DNA from: Pirellulaceae bacterium
GTDB lineage: Bacteria > Planctomycetota > Planctomycetia > Pirellulales > Pirellulaceae
Assembly (NCBI GenBank): GCA_025459265.1
Contig: JALOQX010000060.1
Span: forward strand, 1 to 36,331
DNA: 36,331 nt
Reading direction: 5' to 3'
Under the pieces are notes generated by a model that ran no database searches, had not been told where the DNA came from, and worked only from the letters and a program-made list of their open reading frames with translations. Below, one piece after another: positions 22,059 through 31,286 of the stretch. The first letter of the stretch is position 1. The number at the start of each line of letters is the position of its first letter. A program made the translations under genes and the position numbers.

Positions 22059-23190
22059 GGTGCGCCTCCGCGTCGGGCAACCAGATGTCGGCCGACATGC
22101 CGGGAAGCAGCTTCCGGTCGGCGTTTTGCAGGGAGACCTTGATGCGGAAGACCAGCTTGGCGCGTTCCACGGGAGTCTGCACGTTGCTCGGGGTGAACTC
22201 CGCGAGTCGGGAGATGAAGGTCACGGTGCCCTCCAGCGCGTCTCTGGGGAAGCTGTCGACGACGACCTTGAGTGTCTGTCCGACATGGAGCGCGACTTGA
22301 TTCTGGGGCACGTAGGCGCGGACCCAGAGTTGCCGGTCGTCCAGGAGCGAGAGGACGGGGGCGGACGGGGGGGCGAGGTCGCCCGGTTGCAGTTCCATGG
22401 CCTCGACGACGCCGTCGAGCGGGCTGGTGATGCGGAGTTCCGTGAGCTGGGTTTGCAGGGCGTCCAGCGCGTACTGGGCGGCATCGCGGGCGGCGCGCGC
22501 CGCCGCGACATCTTCAGCGCGATAGCCGTTCTTCAGCATGTCCCAGGCGTGCCGGGATTCTTCCACCTGGGCATCAATTTGATCGAGGTCTTCCTGCCGC
22601 GTGCCGACCAGTTGGAGGTCGAGTTGTTGTTCGCGGAGTGCCACGTTGGCGGTGGCAGCCTTCAGCCGCTCGTCGGCCCGATCCAGCTCTTCAGCCGCCG
22701 CGGCCCGTTTCTCCACCAGGCTGACGACCCGCGCGTGACTCTGCTGGGCGAGATCGAGTTCCGCTTGAGCGACCTTCAGCTGGGCTCGGGCCACCTTAAT
22801 CTCCTGCTCGCGCGGGCCGGCGCGGAGCTTGGACTGTTCGGCCAGCAGTTGTCGGTACCGGGCTTCCGCCTGGGCGATTTCCTCGGCGCGATAGCCGTGC
22901 TCGAGGCGTTGCACGTCCGCCTCCCGCGCCGCGAGCTGCGCTTCGGCTTCCCGCAGACGCTCCCGCAGATCAAACGGTTCGAGTTCGACGAGCAATTGGC
23001 CTTTGGCGACTCGTTCGCCTTCCTGCACGTGCACCGCGCGCACGCGGCCGCCGACACGCGAGCCGACCCGGATCTCGTCCGCTTCCAGAAAACCGCTCAC
23101 CTTGCGCGGCACGGCGCGATACTGGTCGTACAAGATGGCCGTGATCAGCAGCATTACGAGCAGCAGAAGCGCGACGAGTCGCCGGAACAT
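22051..23190 (-). CDS. HlyD-type periplasmic adaptor (YbhG-like)
   Basis: A 379-residue membrane fusion protein with an N-terminal anchor (LVALLLLVMLLITAILY), a first lipoyl half (VGGRVRAVHVQEGERVAKGQLLVELEPFDL), a very long coiled-coil hairpin (about residues 70-230, rich in A/E/R/Q) and a second lipoyl half (ITSPLDGVVEAMELQPGDLA). A beta-barrel domain ends in LPGMSADIWLP. It partners the fused ABC exporter whose start it overlaps. The ATG at 23190 directly precedes the anchor and has GGGGAA upstream; earlier frames would add an unlikely leader. The hairpin length suggests contact with a TolC-like channel; the one in this window belongs to another cluster, so the partner is uncertain. Confidence 0.92.
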   Translation of the reverse strand: MFRRLVALLLLVMLLITAILYDQYRAVPRKVSGFLEADEIRVGSRVGGRVRAVHVQEGERVAKGQLLVELEPFDLRERLREAEAQLAAREADVQRLEHGYRAEEIAQAEARYRQLLAEQSKLRAGPREQEIKVARAQLKVAQAELDLAQQSHARVVSLVEKRAAAAEELDRADERLKAATANVALREQQLDLQLVGTRQEDLDQIDAQVEESRHAWDMLKNGYRAEDVAAARAARDAAQYALDALQTQLTELRITSPLDGVVEAMELQPGDLAPPSAPVLSLLDDRQLWVRAYVPQNQVALHVGQTLKVVVDSFPRDALEGTVTFISRLAEFTPSNVQTPVERAKLVFRIKVSLQNADRKLLPGMSADIWLPDAEAHRE

Positions 23191-23387
23191 CAGCAGGTTC
23201 CCCAGGACCACAGTGCCTGTCGGCGGGTGGACCGACCACGAGGCATCGTCGACAGCCACCGCCCGTGTCACGTGGCACAGCGGGCTGCGCGCCTCTCATG
23301 GTAGAGCATGGCGGTGCGGTCGTCATCCCGAGCTGAACGGAAGTTGGCGGGACGCGCGTCACGCGAACGATGCCGATGCGCGCCGCC

Positions 23388-24629
23388 TCAGTCCGCGTCG
23401 GCCAGGTCGATCTGGACCTGCAGAATATCGTCCGTGCGGCGGAGGAATGCGCTGAGCACCTGCGGGTCGAACTGCGTGCCGCGCAGCTCTTCCATCATCT
23501 CCAGGCACTGGTGGAAGGGGTACGGCTCCTTATACGGCCGCCGGTCGCTCAGTGCGTCGAACACGTCGGCCACGGCGGTGATCCGGCCTTCGATCGGAAT
23601 CTGTTCGCCGCGCAGGCCCAGCGGGTACCCGGTGCCGTCCCAGTGTTCGTGATGGGTCTGCGCGATACTGGCCGCGACGGGGACGAGCCAGGCCGTGGCA
23701 TTGCCCGGCTCGATGTGCTCCAGCTGGCTCCGCACGCTCGAGTCAGCCTGACCATGTTCGGGCAACTGTTGGATGATGCGTCGTCCATAGTCGCAGTGTC
23801 GCTTCATGTTCTCGAACTCGCCGCACGTCAGCGCCCCCGGCTTGAGCAGAATGGCATCGGCGATGCCGATCTTGCCGACGTCGTGCAGCAGTGAGGCTTC
23901 CTCGAGCAGTTCGGCGATCTCGGCCGACATGCCGAGTTCGCGCGCGATGATGCCCACATAGCGTCCCACACGCATAATGTGGTGGGCGGTCTCGTTGTCG
24001 CGATACTCGGCGGCGCGGGCCAGGGTCTGCACCAGGCTGCGGCGCGATGCCATCAGCTCGGCTGTCCGCAGCCGCACCTGGCGTTCCAGCTGGACCGAGT
24101 AATTGGCCAGATGGTCGTAATGGGCCTTGACCATCAGCGCGTTTCCCACCCGCAGGACCAGTTCACTGGGATCGACCGGTTTGGTGAGGAAGTCGGTGGC
24201 GCCCAGCTCCAATGCCTTCCGCTTGATGCGGGCATCCCCGACCGCCGTCAGAATCACGACCGGGATGTGGGCCAACTGGCGGTCCGTGCGCACATGCTGC
24301 AGGATTTCAATCCCGCTCACCTCCGGCATCATGATGTCCAGCAGGGCAATGTCAGGCTGCTCGGAATGGAACAGCTCGACCGCCTGTGTGGCGTCGGTTG
24401 TGGTGCAGAAGTTCGAGTAGCCGTGACCGGCCAGGTATTTCTGCACGACCTTGATGTTGATCGGTTCATCGTCCACGATCATGATCTTGGCGCATTTGGT
24501 CGTGTCGCGGGAGAGACTCGGCAGGCCGTCGGCACTGGCGGCCTCGGCGACCAATTGCAGCGCGATATCCAGCTGGTGCGTGGCCGACGCAGCAAGCGGT
24601 TCGGGAGTGGAGGTCACGCCGTCAGTCAT
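23388..24629 (-). CDS. Response regulator with HD-GYP phosphodiesterase domain
   Basis: A 413-residue cytoplasmic protein. Residues about 47-165 are a receiver domain (acidic IVDDEP, phosphoacceptor D98 in LLDIMMPE, K150). A helical linker follows, then an HD-GYP domain (about 195-400) with H249-D250 in LLHDVGKIGI, H326/H329 in HHEHWDGTGYP and the GYP loop at 334-336, and VADVFDAL. All main metal and catalytic residues are present, so it should hydrolyse c-di-GMP. An insert of about 25 residues (287-315) separates helices of the HD core. It lies on the same strand 258 bases after the hybrid kinase, the probable phosphate donor. Those 258 bases hold no gene. Confidence 0.93.
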   Translation of the reverse strand: MTDGVTSTPEPLAASATHQLDIALQLVAEAASADGLPSLSRDTTKCAKIMIVDDEPINIKVVQKYLAGHGYSNFCTTTDATQAVELFHSEQPDIALLDIMMPEVSGIEILQHVRTDRQLAHIPVVILTAVGDARIKRKALELGATDFLTKPVDPSELVLRVGNALMVKAHYDHLANYSVQLERQVRLRTAELMASRRSLVQTLARAAEYRDNETAHHIMRVGRYVGIIARELGMSAEIAELLEEASLLHDVGKIGIADAILLKPGALTCGEFENMKRHCDYGRRIIQQLPEHGQADSSVRSQLEHIEPGNATAWLVPVAASIAQTHHEHWDGTGYPLGLRGEQIPIEGRITAVADVFDALSDRRPYKEPYPFHQCLEMMEELRGTQFDPQVLSAFLRRTDDILQVQIDLADAD

Positions 24630-24887
24630 TCCGCATCGTGAACCTGCTGGGGGACGAATCTGGGACCTCGCCGCGTGCGGCGGGCGACGGCCTCAGGGGC
24701 TGTCGAGTCGACTCGGCCGCGGCACGCACATGGAGCCGGCGGACCGATACGTCTCGCGCAGTTTGTCCAAGCTAACCATAGGTCATCGTTCGTGCCGGAA
24801 GTCGCGGCGTTCAACAGATTTCCTGCAATTCCGCCACGGCGGCGGGGCGTTTCCGGCGAGTGTACCGACGAGTCGCTGCCGGTTGTG

Positions 24888-27386
24888 TCACGGCGCCGTC
24901 ACAAGCGGTACATCCGGCACGACCAGCGTCTCGGCCAGGGCCTCGAGGTCGGCCAGGGCGGCGGCCAGTTGCTCATCCGTGGCCTGAGCCTTGCTCAGAC
25001 GCTCGAGTTCCTTGGCCGGTTCGGTCAACTCGTGAAACCCGGCGGTCCCGCCGGCACCTTTGAGCCAGTGGGCCAGTTGTGCCAACTGTCCGTGATCACC
25101 GGCCGCGAAGGCGCTGCGCATGGCGCTGCGCTTGTCCCGGAACCGGTCGACGAACTCGGCAATGATTGCGCAGAACTCGGGATCGTCCGTGGGCAGCGTC
25201 GAATGGATCGCGCGGCCTGCGGGAGTTGGCCGACGGAGGGCCGGTGCCGCTGCCGTGTCGGGCGCGCTGAACTCGTAGCCCGCGTCGCGCAGGACGGCGG
25301 CCACCGACTGGACGAGCTTGTCCATATCGATCGGTTTCGTCAGAAAGCTGGTGCAGCCGGCCGCGAGGCATTTTTCCTCCGTGCCCTTCATAGCGTCGGC
25401 CGTCAGCGCGATGATGGGCGCCGGGAACTGCTGCTCCCGCAGGAGCCGCGTGGCCGTGAATCCGTCCATGACCGGCATCTGCATGTCCATCAGGACGAGA
25501 TCCACGGTCAGGGTCTCGAGCGCTGCCAGCGCTTCCTTGCCGTTGCGCGCGGCATGCACGATCGCGCCGGCGCGGCTGAGTACCAGGTTGATCAGTTTGC
25601 GATTCGATTCGCCGTCATCCACGACCAGCACGCGCACGGACGGCAGCTGGCCCTGGATCGTGCCCGACTCAACCGTCCTGCGCAGCTGCTGCGTCAACTC
25701 GGCGGCCGAGACGATCCGGGTATCGTCCAGCGGTCCGGGGTCGACGGTGAAGGTGAACGTGCTGCCTGAGTCGAGTTCGCTCTGAACGGTGAGCTCGCCT
25801 CCCAGCACCTCGGCGAACTTGCGGCTGATCGCCAGTCCGAGGCCCGTGCCGCCAAAGCGCCGCGTGACCGATGTGTCAGCCTGTACGAACGGATCGAAGA
25901 TCCGCTGCAGCGTCTCGGCCGGCATGCCGATGCCCGTATCGATCACGTCGACGGCCAGCCGCGGCTCGCGTTTGTCCTGCGCGAGACGTGCGACGACGCG
26001 GACACCGCCCTGTTCCGTGAACTTGAGGGCGTTGCCGACCAGGTTGGTCAGGATCTGGCGGAACCGGACGGGGTCGGTGACGATGAACTCCGGCAGGCCG
26101 GAGGGTGCCTCGTAAGCCAGCTGGATGCCCTTCTTCTCGGCCTGGCCTCGCAGGACGGTGACGGCCTCATGAATCAACTGCAGCGGAGAACACCGGATCT
26201 TTTCGACTTCCATTTTCCCGGCTTCGACCTTGGACAGGTCCAGAATATCGTTGATCAGGTTCAGCAGGTGCTGACCGCTGGCGTAGATCGTGTCGAGGTA
26301 CTCCTGTCGTTCCAGCACGCTGTTTTCAAACCCGCGGCGCAGGACTTCGGTGAAGCCGAGGATCGCGTTCATGGGGGTGCGGATCTCGTGGCTCATACGG
26401 GCGAGGAAATCGCTCTTGGCGCGATTGGCCGCGTCGGCTGCCTCCTTCGAGCGGCTCAGTTCCAGCTGGGTCTCCTCCAGCTGCGTGACGTCTTCCAGGC
26501 TCGCCAACACCCCGCGGATCTCACCCTCGTTGCCGGGAATGGGCGTGCAGTTGACCATGAACGTGCGGGACTTGCCCGAGTAATCGACCAGGTGCATCAT
26601 CCGCCCGGCCAGCGAGGCCTCCTCACGCAACGCGATTTCCCAGGGGTAGCCGGCCGAGCCCGTGCCCGGCAGATCGGACCAGGGCAGTTCGGAAGCCAGG
26701 CGGCCCAGCAGCCGCTCGGGCGATTCGCCCACGATGTCGGCGAACGCCTGGTTGGCGAGCATGATCCGGCACTGCTGATCGAGCACCAGCAGTCCTTCCG
26801 CCAGCGTATCCAAGGCCGAACGCACGCGTCCCGGGACGACTTTGGACGGGTCCAGCTGACGCAGCGTCTTCCGCAGGTAGATGCTCACCAGCAGGAATGT
26901 CACCGTGCCCACGAAACCGATGAAGAGCAGTTGCGGCTCCGTCACGTAGCCCCACCAGCCAGGCGCGGAGAGCGGTGCGAAGACCAGTTCGACACTGCCC
27001 CAATCGGTCTCGTGTGTCCGAATCGGGACGGCGATGTGCGTGGCGGACACGCGGTCTTCTGCCCGTGCTGGCCACAGCGCGGCGTGCGCGCCGACCTCCG
27101 CGGCCAGGCTGCCGTCGGCACGGCGCAGCGCCGCCGAGCGGATGTCGGGGTTGCGCTCGACCAGCAAGTCCAGGATCGCCTGCATGCGCAGCACGTCGCG
27201 GTGGCGCACGACCGCCGAGCTGTTGGCGGCAATGGCCTCGCACAACTGTGTCCGGCCTCGGAGTGCCACGGCGTGCCAGTCGGGGATGATGCCGATATTC
27301 AGCGCGATCAGCACCACACTGACCACCGTCGTCGTGAGGCTGAAGGCAATGCGTGAGCGGGCGGAGAACATGCGCGCAAGTCCCAT
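24888..27386 (-). CDS. Membrane hybrid histidine kinase (sensor-PAS-HisKA-HATPase-REC-HPt)
   Basis: An 832-residue kinase. Helix 1 (about 15-35, LTTTVVSVVLIALNIGII), a periplasmic sensor of about 115 residues and helix 2 (about 150-170) are followed by a PAS domain (185-305). HisKA has the phospho-His at 333 (SHEIRTPMN). The HATPase has N (LVGNALKF), G1 (DTGIGMP), F (FDPFVQAD) and G2 (GGTGLGLA) boxes. A receiver domain has D634 (LMDMQMPVMDG), and a C-terminal HPt has His773 (LAHWLKGAGGTAG). All phosphorelay residues are intact. The ATG at 27386 is preferred; 27371 is possible. It follows the DUF4347 gene by 200 bases and precedes the HD-GYP regulator on the same strand, so it probably senses a cell-surface condition for that cluster. 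Confidence 0.93.
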   Translation of the reverse strand: MGLARMFSARSRIAFSLTTTVVSVVLIALNIGIIPDWHAVALRGRTQLCEAIAANSSAVVRHRDVLRMQAILDLLVERNPDIRSAALRRADGSLAAEVGAHAALWPARAEDRVSATHIAVPIRTHETDWGSVELVFAPLSAPGWWGYVTEPQLLFIGFVGTVTFLLVSIYLRKTLRQLDPSKVVPGRVRSALDTLAEGLLVLDQQCRIMLANQAFADIVGESPERLLGRLASELPWSDLPGTGSAGYPWEIALREEASLAGRMMHLVDYSGKSRTFMVNCTPIPGNEGEIRGVLASLEDVTQLEETQLELSRSKEAADAANRAKSDFLARMSHEIRTPMNAILGFTEVLRRGFENSVLERQEYLDTIYASGQHLLNLINDILDLSKVEAGKMEVEKIRCSPLQLIHEAVTVLRGQAEKKGIQLAYEAPSGLPEFIVTDPVRFRQILTNLVGNALKFTEQGGVRVVARLAQDKREPRLAVDVIDTGIGMPAETLQRIFDPFVQADTSVTRRFGGTGLGLAISRKFAEVLGGELTVQSELDSGSTFTFTVDPGPLDDTRIVSAAELTQQLRRTVESGTIQGQLPSVRVLVVDDGESNRKLINLVLSRAGAIVHAARNGKEALAALETLTVDLVLMDMQMPVMDGFTATRLLREQQFPAPIIALTADAMKGTEEKCLAAGCTSFLTKPIDMDKLVQSVAAVLRDAGYEFSAPDTAAAPALRRPTPAGRAIHSTLPTDDPEFCAIIAEFVDRFRDKRSAMRSAFAAGDHGQLAQLAHWLKGAGGTAGFHELTEPAKELERLSKAQATDEQLAAALADLEALAETLVVPDVPLVTAP

Positions 27387-27495
27387 GGCTGAGAGTCGTG
27401 CTGATCCGTTCACGCAAACATAGGATGCGGCGACTGTTGACTGGGCCGCGACCGGCCGTCGTGCGCGGCTGGATGCCGGGCAACAGACCGGGCGT

Positions 27496-27510
27496 TCCGG
27501 TTGCACCGGA
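27496..27510 (-). promoter_or_regulatory. Perfect inverted repeat between the surface-protein and kinase genes
   Basis: TCCGGT-TGC-ACCGGA, 6-bp arms with a 3-base spacer, about 110 bases before the kinase start and 80 after the surface-protein stop. It may be an operator or part of a hairpin; no T-run follows it on either strand. Confidence 0.3.
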
Positions 27511-27586
27511 CCCAGCGATCGCACGGTCTGTGCCGGATCGGGTGGTCGTGTCGATTCTGCGGTCGGCGCAGCAAGTTCGGCCGCGA

Positions 27587-30500
27587 TCAGACGGAGGTGT
27601 GCGCATCGGCGGCCTGAGCAATGGACGACAAGGACTCGCCGTCCCCTGCCAGCGCCTCGCGGTCAAACGAATTCAGGATCGGCAGCGGGTCGATGAACCG
27701 CCACGTCGGCATCTGGGCGATCAGGCTCGTCAAGAGGTAACCGGCGCGAATCGTCCACAAGACGTACCCCACGGTCAGGCCCGTGGTGACACCCACGGCG
27801 GAGCCGATCATCCAGCGGTGCCACAGCCCTTGATCGTCCAGCAGCACTTCGATGCGCGTTAACTCATGCGGCAGTATCGGGCCGGTGGGCGCAGTGGAAT
27901 CCACGAGCAGGGTGGGGGCAGGAATCTCCGTGACGGCGAGCGTCTCATCCCAGCGCTCGTCCGCCGCGTACGCGCGCACGCTCCCTCGATACCCCGCCAC
28001 CTCGTCGCCGGCGGACGCGACGGACAACTGAGCGTGTGGGCCCATCAGCCCGCCGGATGTGGGTTCCACACCCGTGCGCAGCAGCTCCCCTTCCTGCAGT
28101 CGTGGCACAGTCGCCTCACGCTCCCGCGCCATGAAGTTCGAGACTTCGGCATTGATCGGGACCGGCAGGCCGCTGATCGCGCCCGGTGTTGCCGGCGGAT
28201 TCGCGGGCGCGCCCGGCATGGTGTTGCCCGGCACCGTGGAGCCGGGGTCGACCGGCGACACGGGAACCAGCACGTTGATGAACACGCGCGTCCGCAGTGA
28301 GTAGCTCTGGCCGTCCCAGGCCAGGTAGGCGAACGAATCAGTCCCGAGGAAGCCCGGGTCGGGTACATACCGGAACGACCCATCGGCATTCAACTCCAGC
28401 TTGCCGTGCCATGGCGCACGCGCCACGACGGCCGACAGCGCGTCGCCGTCCACGTCCACGGCATTGTGAAGTATTCCCGGGCCGGCGACATTCAGGACCC
28501 CGTCGCCGCGCACCGAGTAGTGCTGTGCGAATGCGGTCGGCGGATCGTTGACACTCTCGACCTCCAGGGCCACTGCTGCGGTAGTGGCCAGTTGACTGCC
28601 GCCACCCGCCGTCCAGTCGCTGGCGCGCATCTCCAGCGCATCCTGGCCGTTGAAGTTGGGGTCTGGCTGATAGACCAGCGAGGCCAGTGCCGCGTTGATG
28701 TCGTTAATCAAACCGGTGAACGTGAGCTGGGCGCTGGCGGTGCCGTCGCCTGCGACGAAACTCAAACCAGTCGTCGTGCCCAACGCGAGCGTGCCGTGGG
28801 ACACGCTGACGGCCACCTCCATTGCCGCGTCAGCGGCGTCCACACTCTGCACCGACAGCCCGGTCACCGCCAGCATGGTGTCCTCCGGCGTCAGCAGCGT
28901 TGCAGGGAGGCGTATCTGTGGAGCATCGTCGGCTGGCAGCACTTCTACGCTGGCCGTGTTGATGTCAGCACTGAAGGCCGTCGTGCCGCCGTTGGCGGAA
29001 ACGTCCACGCCCACGTCCCCGACCGAACCGGTGGTCTGGTCCCAGGCGCGAAACTGAACCTGGCTGTCCGGACCGTGATGGTTTGCCTGCGGCACGAAAC
29101 GGATCAGCGAGTTCTCCCCGAGCAGGACGGCAGCCTGATCGCTGACGTTGGCAAAGTCGTGCCAGTTGCCGTCACGCAGCGCATCGAACTGCCACGTACC
29201 GAACCGGTCGTCGACGCCAATCACGGCGATGCCTTCGAGCGCACCCGCGTCGATGTCCGTCACGCGATCATCGCCCGCACTTGCAAGGATGCTGGCTACG
29301 GCACTGCCGGAATTGTCCGCGTCGTCCTCCAGCACGTCGGAGAGCGTCAGCGGGTCGCCGGGGGTCAGCACCGGCGCGTTGTTCGGCGGGTTGAGAACTG
29401 TCTCGAAGTCGATCCGCACTTCGTCGAGATAGACTGAGCCGCTGCCCGTGCCGGTCACCAGGAACCGGACCTGCGTATCTGCTGCGGCAAACGCCGTGAC
29501 ATCGAAGAAGGATGTTGTCGGTGATGCATCGCTCCCGTCCACGATGGACGCAATCGTGCTCCATGAGTTTCCTCCGTCGGCGGAGAGTTCGATGGCGAGC
29601 ACGGAACTGGCGAACCCGTCAGTCGGATGCCGTTGCCAGGCCACGCCGAGGGTGGCCGACGTGGCCGCGCTCAGGTCCAGCGTGCGGGACACTCCCACAC
29701 CATCGACGGCCTGCAACTGCAGGCTGTGGTCGCCGACCAGTCCCAGGTCGAAGTCGGCCACCTGCGCGGCGCCCGCGTTGGGCCCATCGGACTCACCCAG
29801 TTCCTGCCAGTCGCTGGTCCAGCAGGCCGAGCCATCGCAGCCTGCGAACGACTTGGCGACGAAGTCGTCGCGTGCCTGCTGGGACGACAGCAGGTGTGCC
29901 CAGTGCAGGCGGGCGGCCGGTGCGAGGGCCGCCGCGGTGGTCACGTCGCCCTGCCGGTACTCGAGCTCCCAGTCGCCGCCCAGTGACGCGTGGCCGGTGG
30001 CATCGACACTCGCCGCGACGTCCGCGCCAGTCAGTGCGTGGATGCCTTCCAGCACGGCAAGACCCTCGGGTGTCGCGGCCAGATCGCAACTGTAGAAGAG
30101 AATGTCGGCTCCCGGAGCCAGGGCGTCCGCCCAGCCCGCGATCATGCCGGCATAGCCGGCGAGCCGGTCGGTGGCGAGCCACGTGCTGCCCAGCCGCAAG
30201 GCCCCGCCGGAGCCGTGTGCAAGCACGTGGACCGCGTCTACTTCGTCGCTCGACGCCAGCGCACGCGTGATCTGCGCGATGCCGTCCTGGTCGGCTGCGA
30301 GCGTCAACATGTCGAACGTGGCGGGGCCCTGCGCCTGCTCGTGCAGGTGCCGCACAAGCTCCTCGTAGCCGCTCAGGGACTCATCGATCACGACCAGTTC
30401 CCGGCGCCCGCCGGCACCGCGCGTCGCCAGCTCCGCAGACGCGTCCGGATCCGCGGAATCGCCGATGGTCGCGTCGCTCGGTTGTCGCGGCGTCGTCGCC

Positions 30501-30730
30501 GCGACGGCGTCTGAACCGTGCGTCCCGGAGCCTGGGGACTCGGCCAGGTCCGCGTCGTTGTCGCTGTCTGGGTCGAGCATCGCCTCGGGCGCTAACGGCA
30601 CGGCACTCATCAAGATGCGGTCTTCCAGTTCAGTCAGCTCCAGTGCCACAGACGTCTGCGCATGTGGCGGTGTTTCCGACCGGGCGCGCGCCCAAGCCGC
30701 GCCAGTGCGTGTGAGCAGTGCGTGCCACAT
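27587..30730 (-). CDS. Large surface protein: DUF4347 domain, cadherin-like repeats, C-terminal membrane anchor
   Basis: A 1047-residue protein. Residues 35-43 carry LEDRILMSA, the LExRxLxSA-type motif seen at the N-terminus of many planctomycete surface proteins. A Ser/Asp-rich linker leads to DUF4347 (about 111-280) with a His/Cys pair, H172 (VLAHGSGG) and C215 (LFYSCDLAA), spaced as in caspase-like clan CD peptidases. Then come a jelly-roll-like domain (about 285-440) and cadherin/VCBS-like repeats (VLEDDADNSG, NDPPTAFAQHYSV with DVDGD). A conserved tail (about 975-1015) has a transmembrane helix (GSAVGVTTGLTVGYVLWTIRAG) followed by PTWRFIDPLPIL. No classical signal peptide is seen, which fits export by a dedicated system. 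It is divergent from TolC/HlyD genes and upstream of the kinase. Adhesin or matrix function is inferred. Confidence 0.9.
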   Translation of the reverse strand: MWHALLTRTGAAWARARSETPPHAQTSVALELTELEDRILMSAVPLAPEAMLDPDSDNDADLAESPGSGTHGSDAVAATTPRQPSDATIGDSADPDASAELATRGAGGRRELVVIDESLSGYEELVRHLHEQAQGPATFDMLTLAADQDGIAQITRALASSDEVDAVHVLAHGSGGALRLGSTWLATDRLAGYAGMIAGWADALAPGADILFYSCDLAATPEGLAVLEGIHALTGADVAASVDATGHASLGGDWELEYRQGDVTTAAALAPAARLHWAHLLSSQQARDDFVAKSFAGCDGSACWTSDWQELGESDGPNAGAAQVADFDLGLVGDHSLQLQAVDGVGVSRTLDLSAATSATLGVAWQRHPTDGFASSVLAIELSADGGNSWSTIASIVDGSDASPTTSFFDVTAFAAADTQVRFLVTGTGSGSVYLDEVRIDFETVLNPPNNAPVLTPGDPLTLSDVLEDDADNSGSAVASILASAGDDRVTDIDAGALEGIAVIGVDDRFGTWQFDALRDGNWHDFANVSDQAAVLLGENSLIRFVPQANHHGPDSQVQFRAWDQTTGSVGDVGVDVSANGGTTAFSADINTASVEVLPADDAPQIRLPATLLTPEDTMLAVTGLSVQSVDAADAAMEVAVSVSHGTLALGTTTGLSFVAGDGTASAQLTFTGLINDINAALASLVYQPDPNFNGQDALEMRASDWTAGGGSQLATTAAVALEVESVNDPPTAFAQHYSVRGDGVLNVAGPGILHNAVDVDGDALSAVVARAPWHGKLELNADGSFRYVPDPGFLGTDSFAYLAWDGQSYSLRTRVFINVLVPVSPVDPGSTVPGNTMPGAPANPPATPGAISGLPVPINAEVSNFMAREREATVPRLQEGELLRTGVEPTSGGLMGPHAQLSVASAGDEVAGYRGSVRAYAADERWDETLAVTEIPAPTLLVDSTAPTGPILPHELTRIEVLLDDQGLWHRWMIGSAVGVTTGLTVGYVLWTIRAGYLLTSLIAQMPTWRFIDPLPILNSFDREALAGDGESLSSIAQAADAHTSV

Positions 30731-30744
30731 GAGGCCGCATCCTT

Positions 30745-30758
30745 AAGTACGGATACTT
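30745..30758 (-). promoter_or_regulatory. Small palindrome next to the surface-protein start codon
   Basis: AAGTA-CGGA-TACTT (5-bp arms) 15 bases upstream of the ATG at 30730, on the region expected to hold its ribosome binding site. It could hide or expose translation initiation, or be an operator. Evidence is only the symmetry. Confidence 0.25.
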
Positions 30759-30910
30759 GATGTGAAGCAGGCGACGACGCGGCAACGAGCGATCCAACCG
30801 CGCGCAGACCACCACCAGGGGATATTCGATATTGGCTACTGAAAGAATAGTACAGATCCTGGCTCGAGCATTCATCGGCTCAGGCCCTGGGTCGGGCGGC
30901 AGTGGGGCAA

Positions 30911-31065
30911 CGAAATGGTCTGGCGTGATTCCGGGAGTATTCGGTTATCGGGTGGCTGGGGACGAGCGTAGCGAGCCCCCAGCGTTCTGCATTCCGGGGG
31001 CTCGCTGCGCTCGTCCCCGGCCACCCCAGGATGTGGAATTCCCGGAATCACGCCAGTCCATTTCG
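30911..31065 (+). repeat. 155-bp double inverted repeat (nested palindromes) in a divergent intergenic region
   Basis: The outer arms CGAAATGG(T/A)CTGGCGTG... (30911-30936) and their reverse complement (about 31040-31065) match with one mismatch over 26 bases. The inner arms (30951-30981 and 30996-31025), built on GTGGC(T/C)GGGGACGAGCG and AGCGAGCCCCC, match with two mismatches and enclose a loop of about 14 bases. The inner core is the same repeat as at 7830-7936. The 556-bp gap 30731-31286 between the divergent genes holds this element and no gene. It can form a long cruciform or transcript hairpin. No target-site duplication is evident. Confidence 0.85.
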
Positions 31066-31286
31066 TGGTGTGCTACGCGGGCCGGCGAAACGCGGTGCGG
31101 AAGTGTGACGATTGTGCCGGCTGTAGCGGGCAGGCGAGCGGCGTCTGTCGTCCGGGACATATCGATACTGCGGACATGTCACGCGCCGCGTCGAAGGAAA
31201 GGAATACTTGACAGTCGCTGCCGGTCCGTGCGCGGGACTCGGGCCGGCGTCTGGACAAGCTCAGTCAAAGCGGGCTGGAACAGGGA

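Noticed and set aside
20628..22142. A 504-codon plus-strand frame opposite the ABC fusion protein
   Set aside because: Antisense to Walker A, signature and permease motifs; no domain of its own.
31208..31236. TTGACA before the TolC gene as a promoter
   Set aside because: The sequence at the expected -10 position is CGCGGG; only half the promoter is present.
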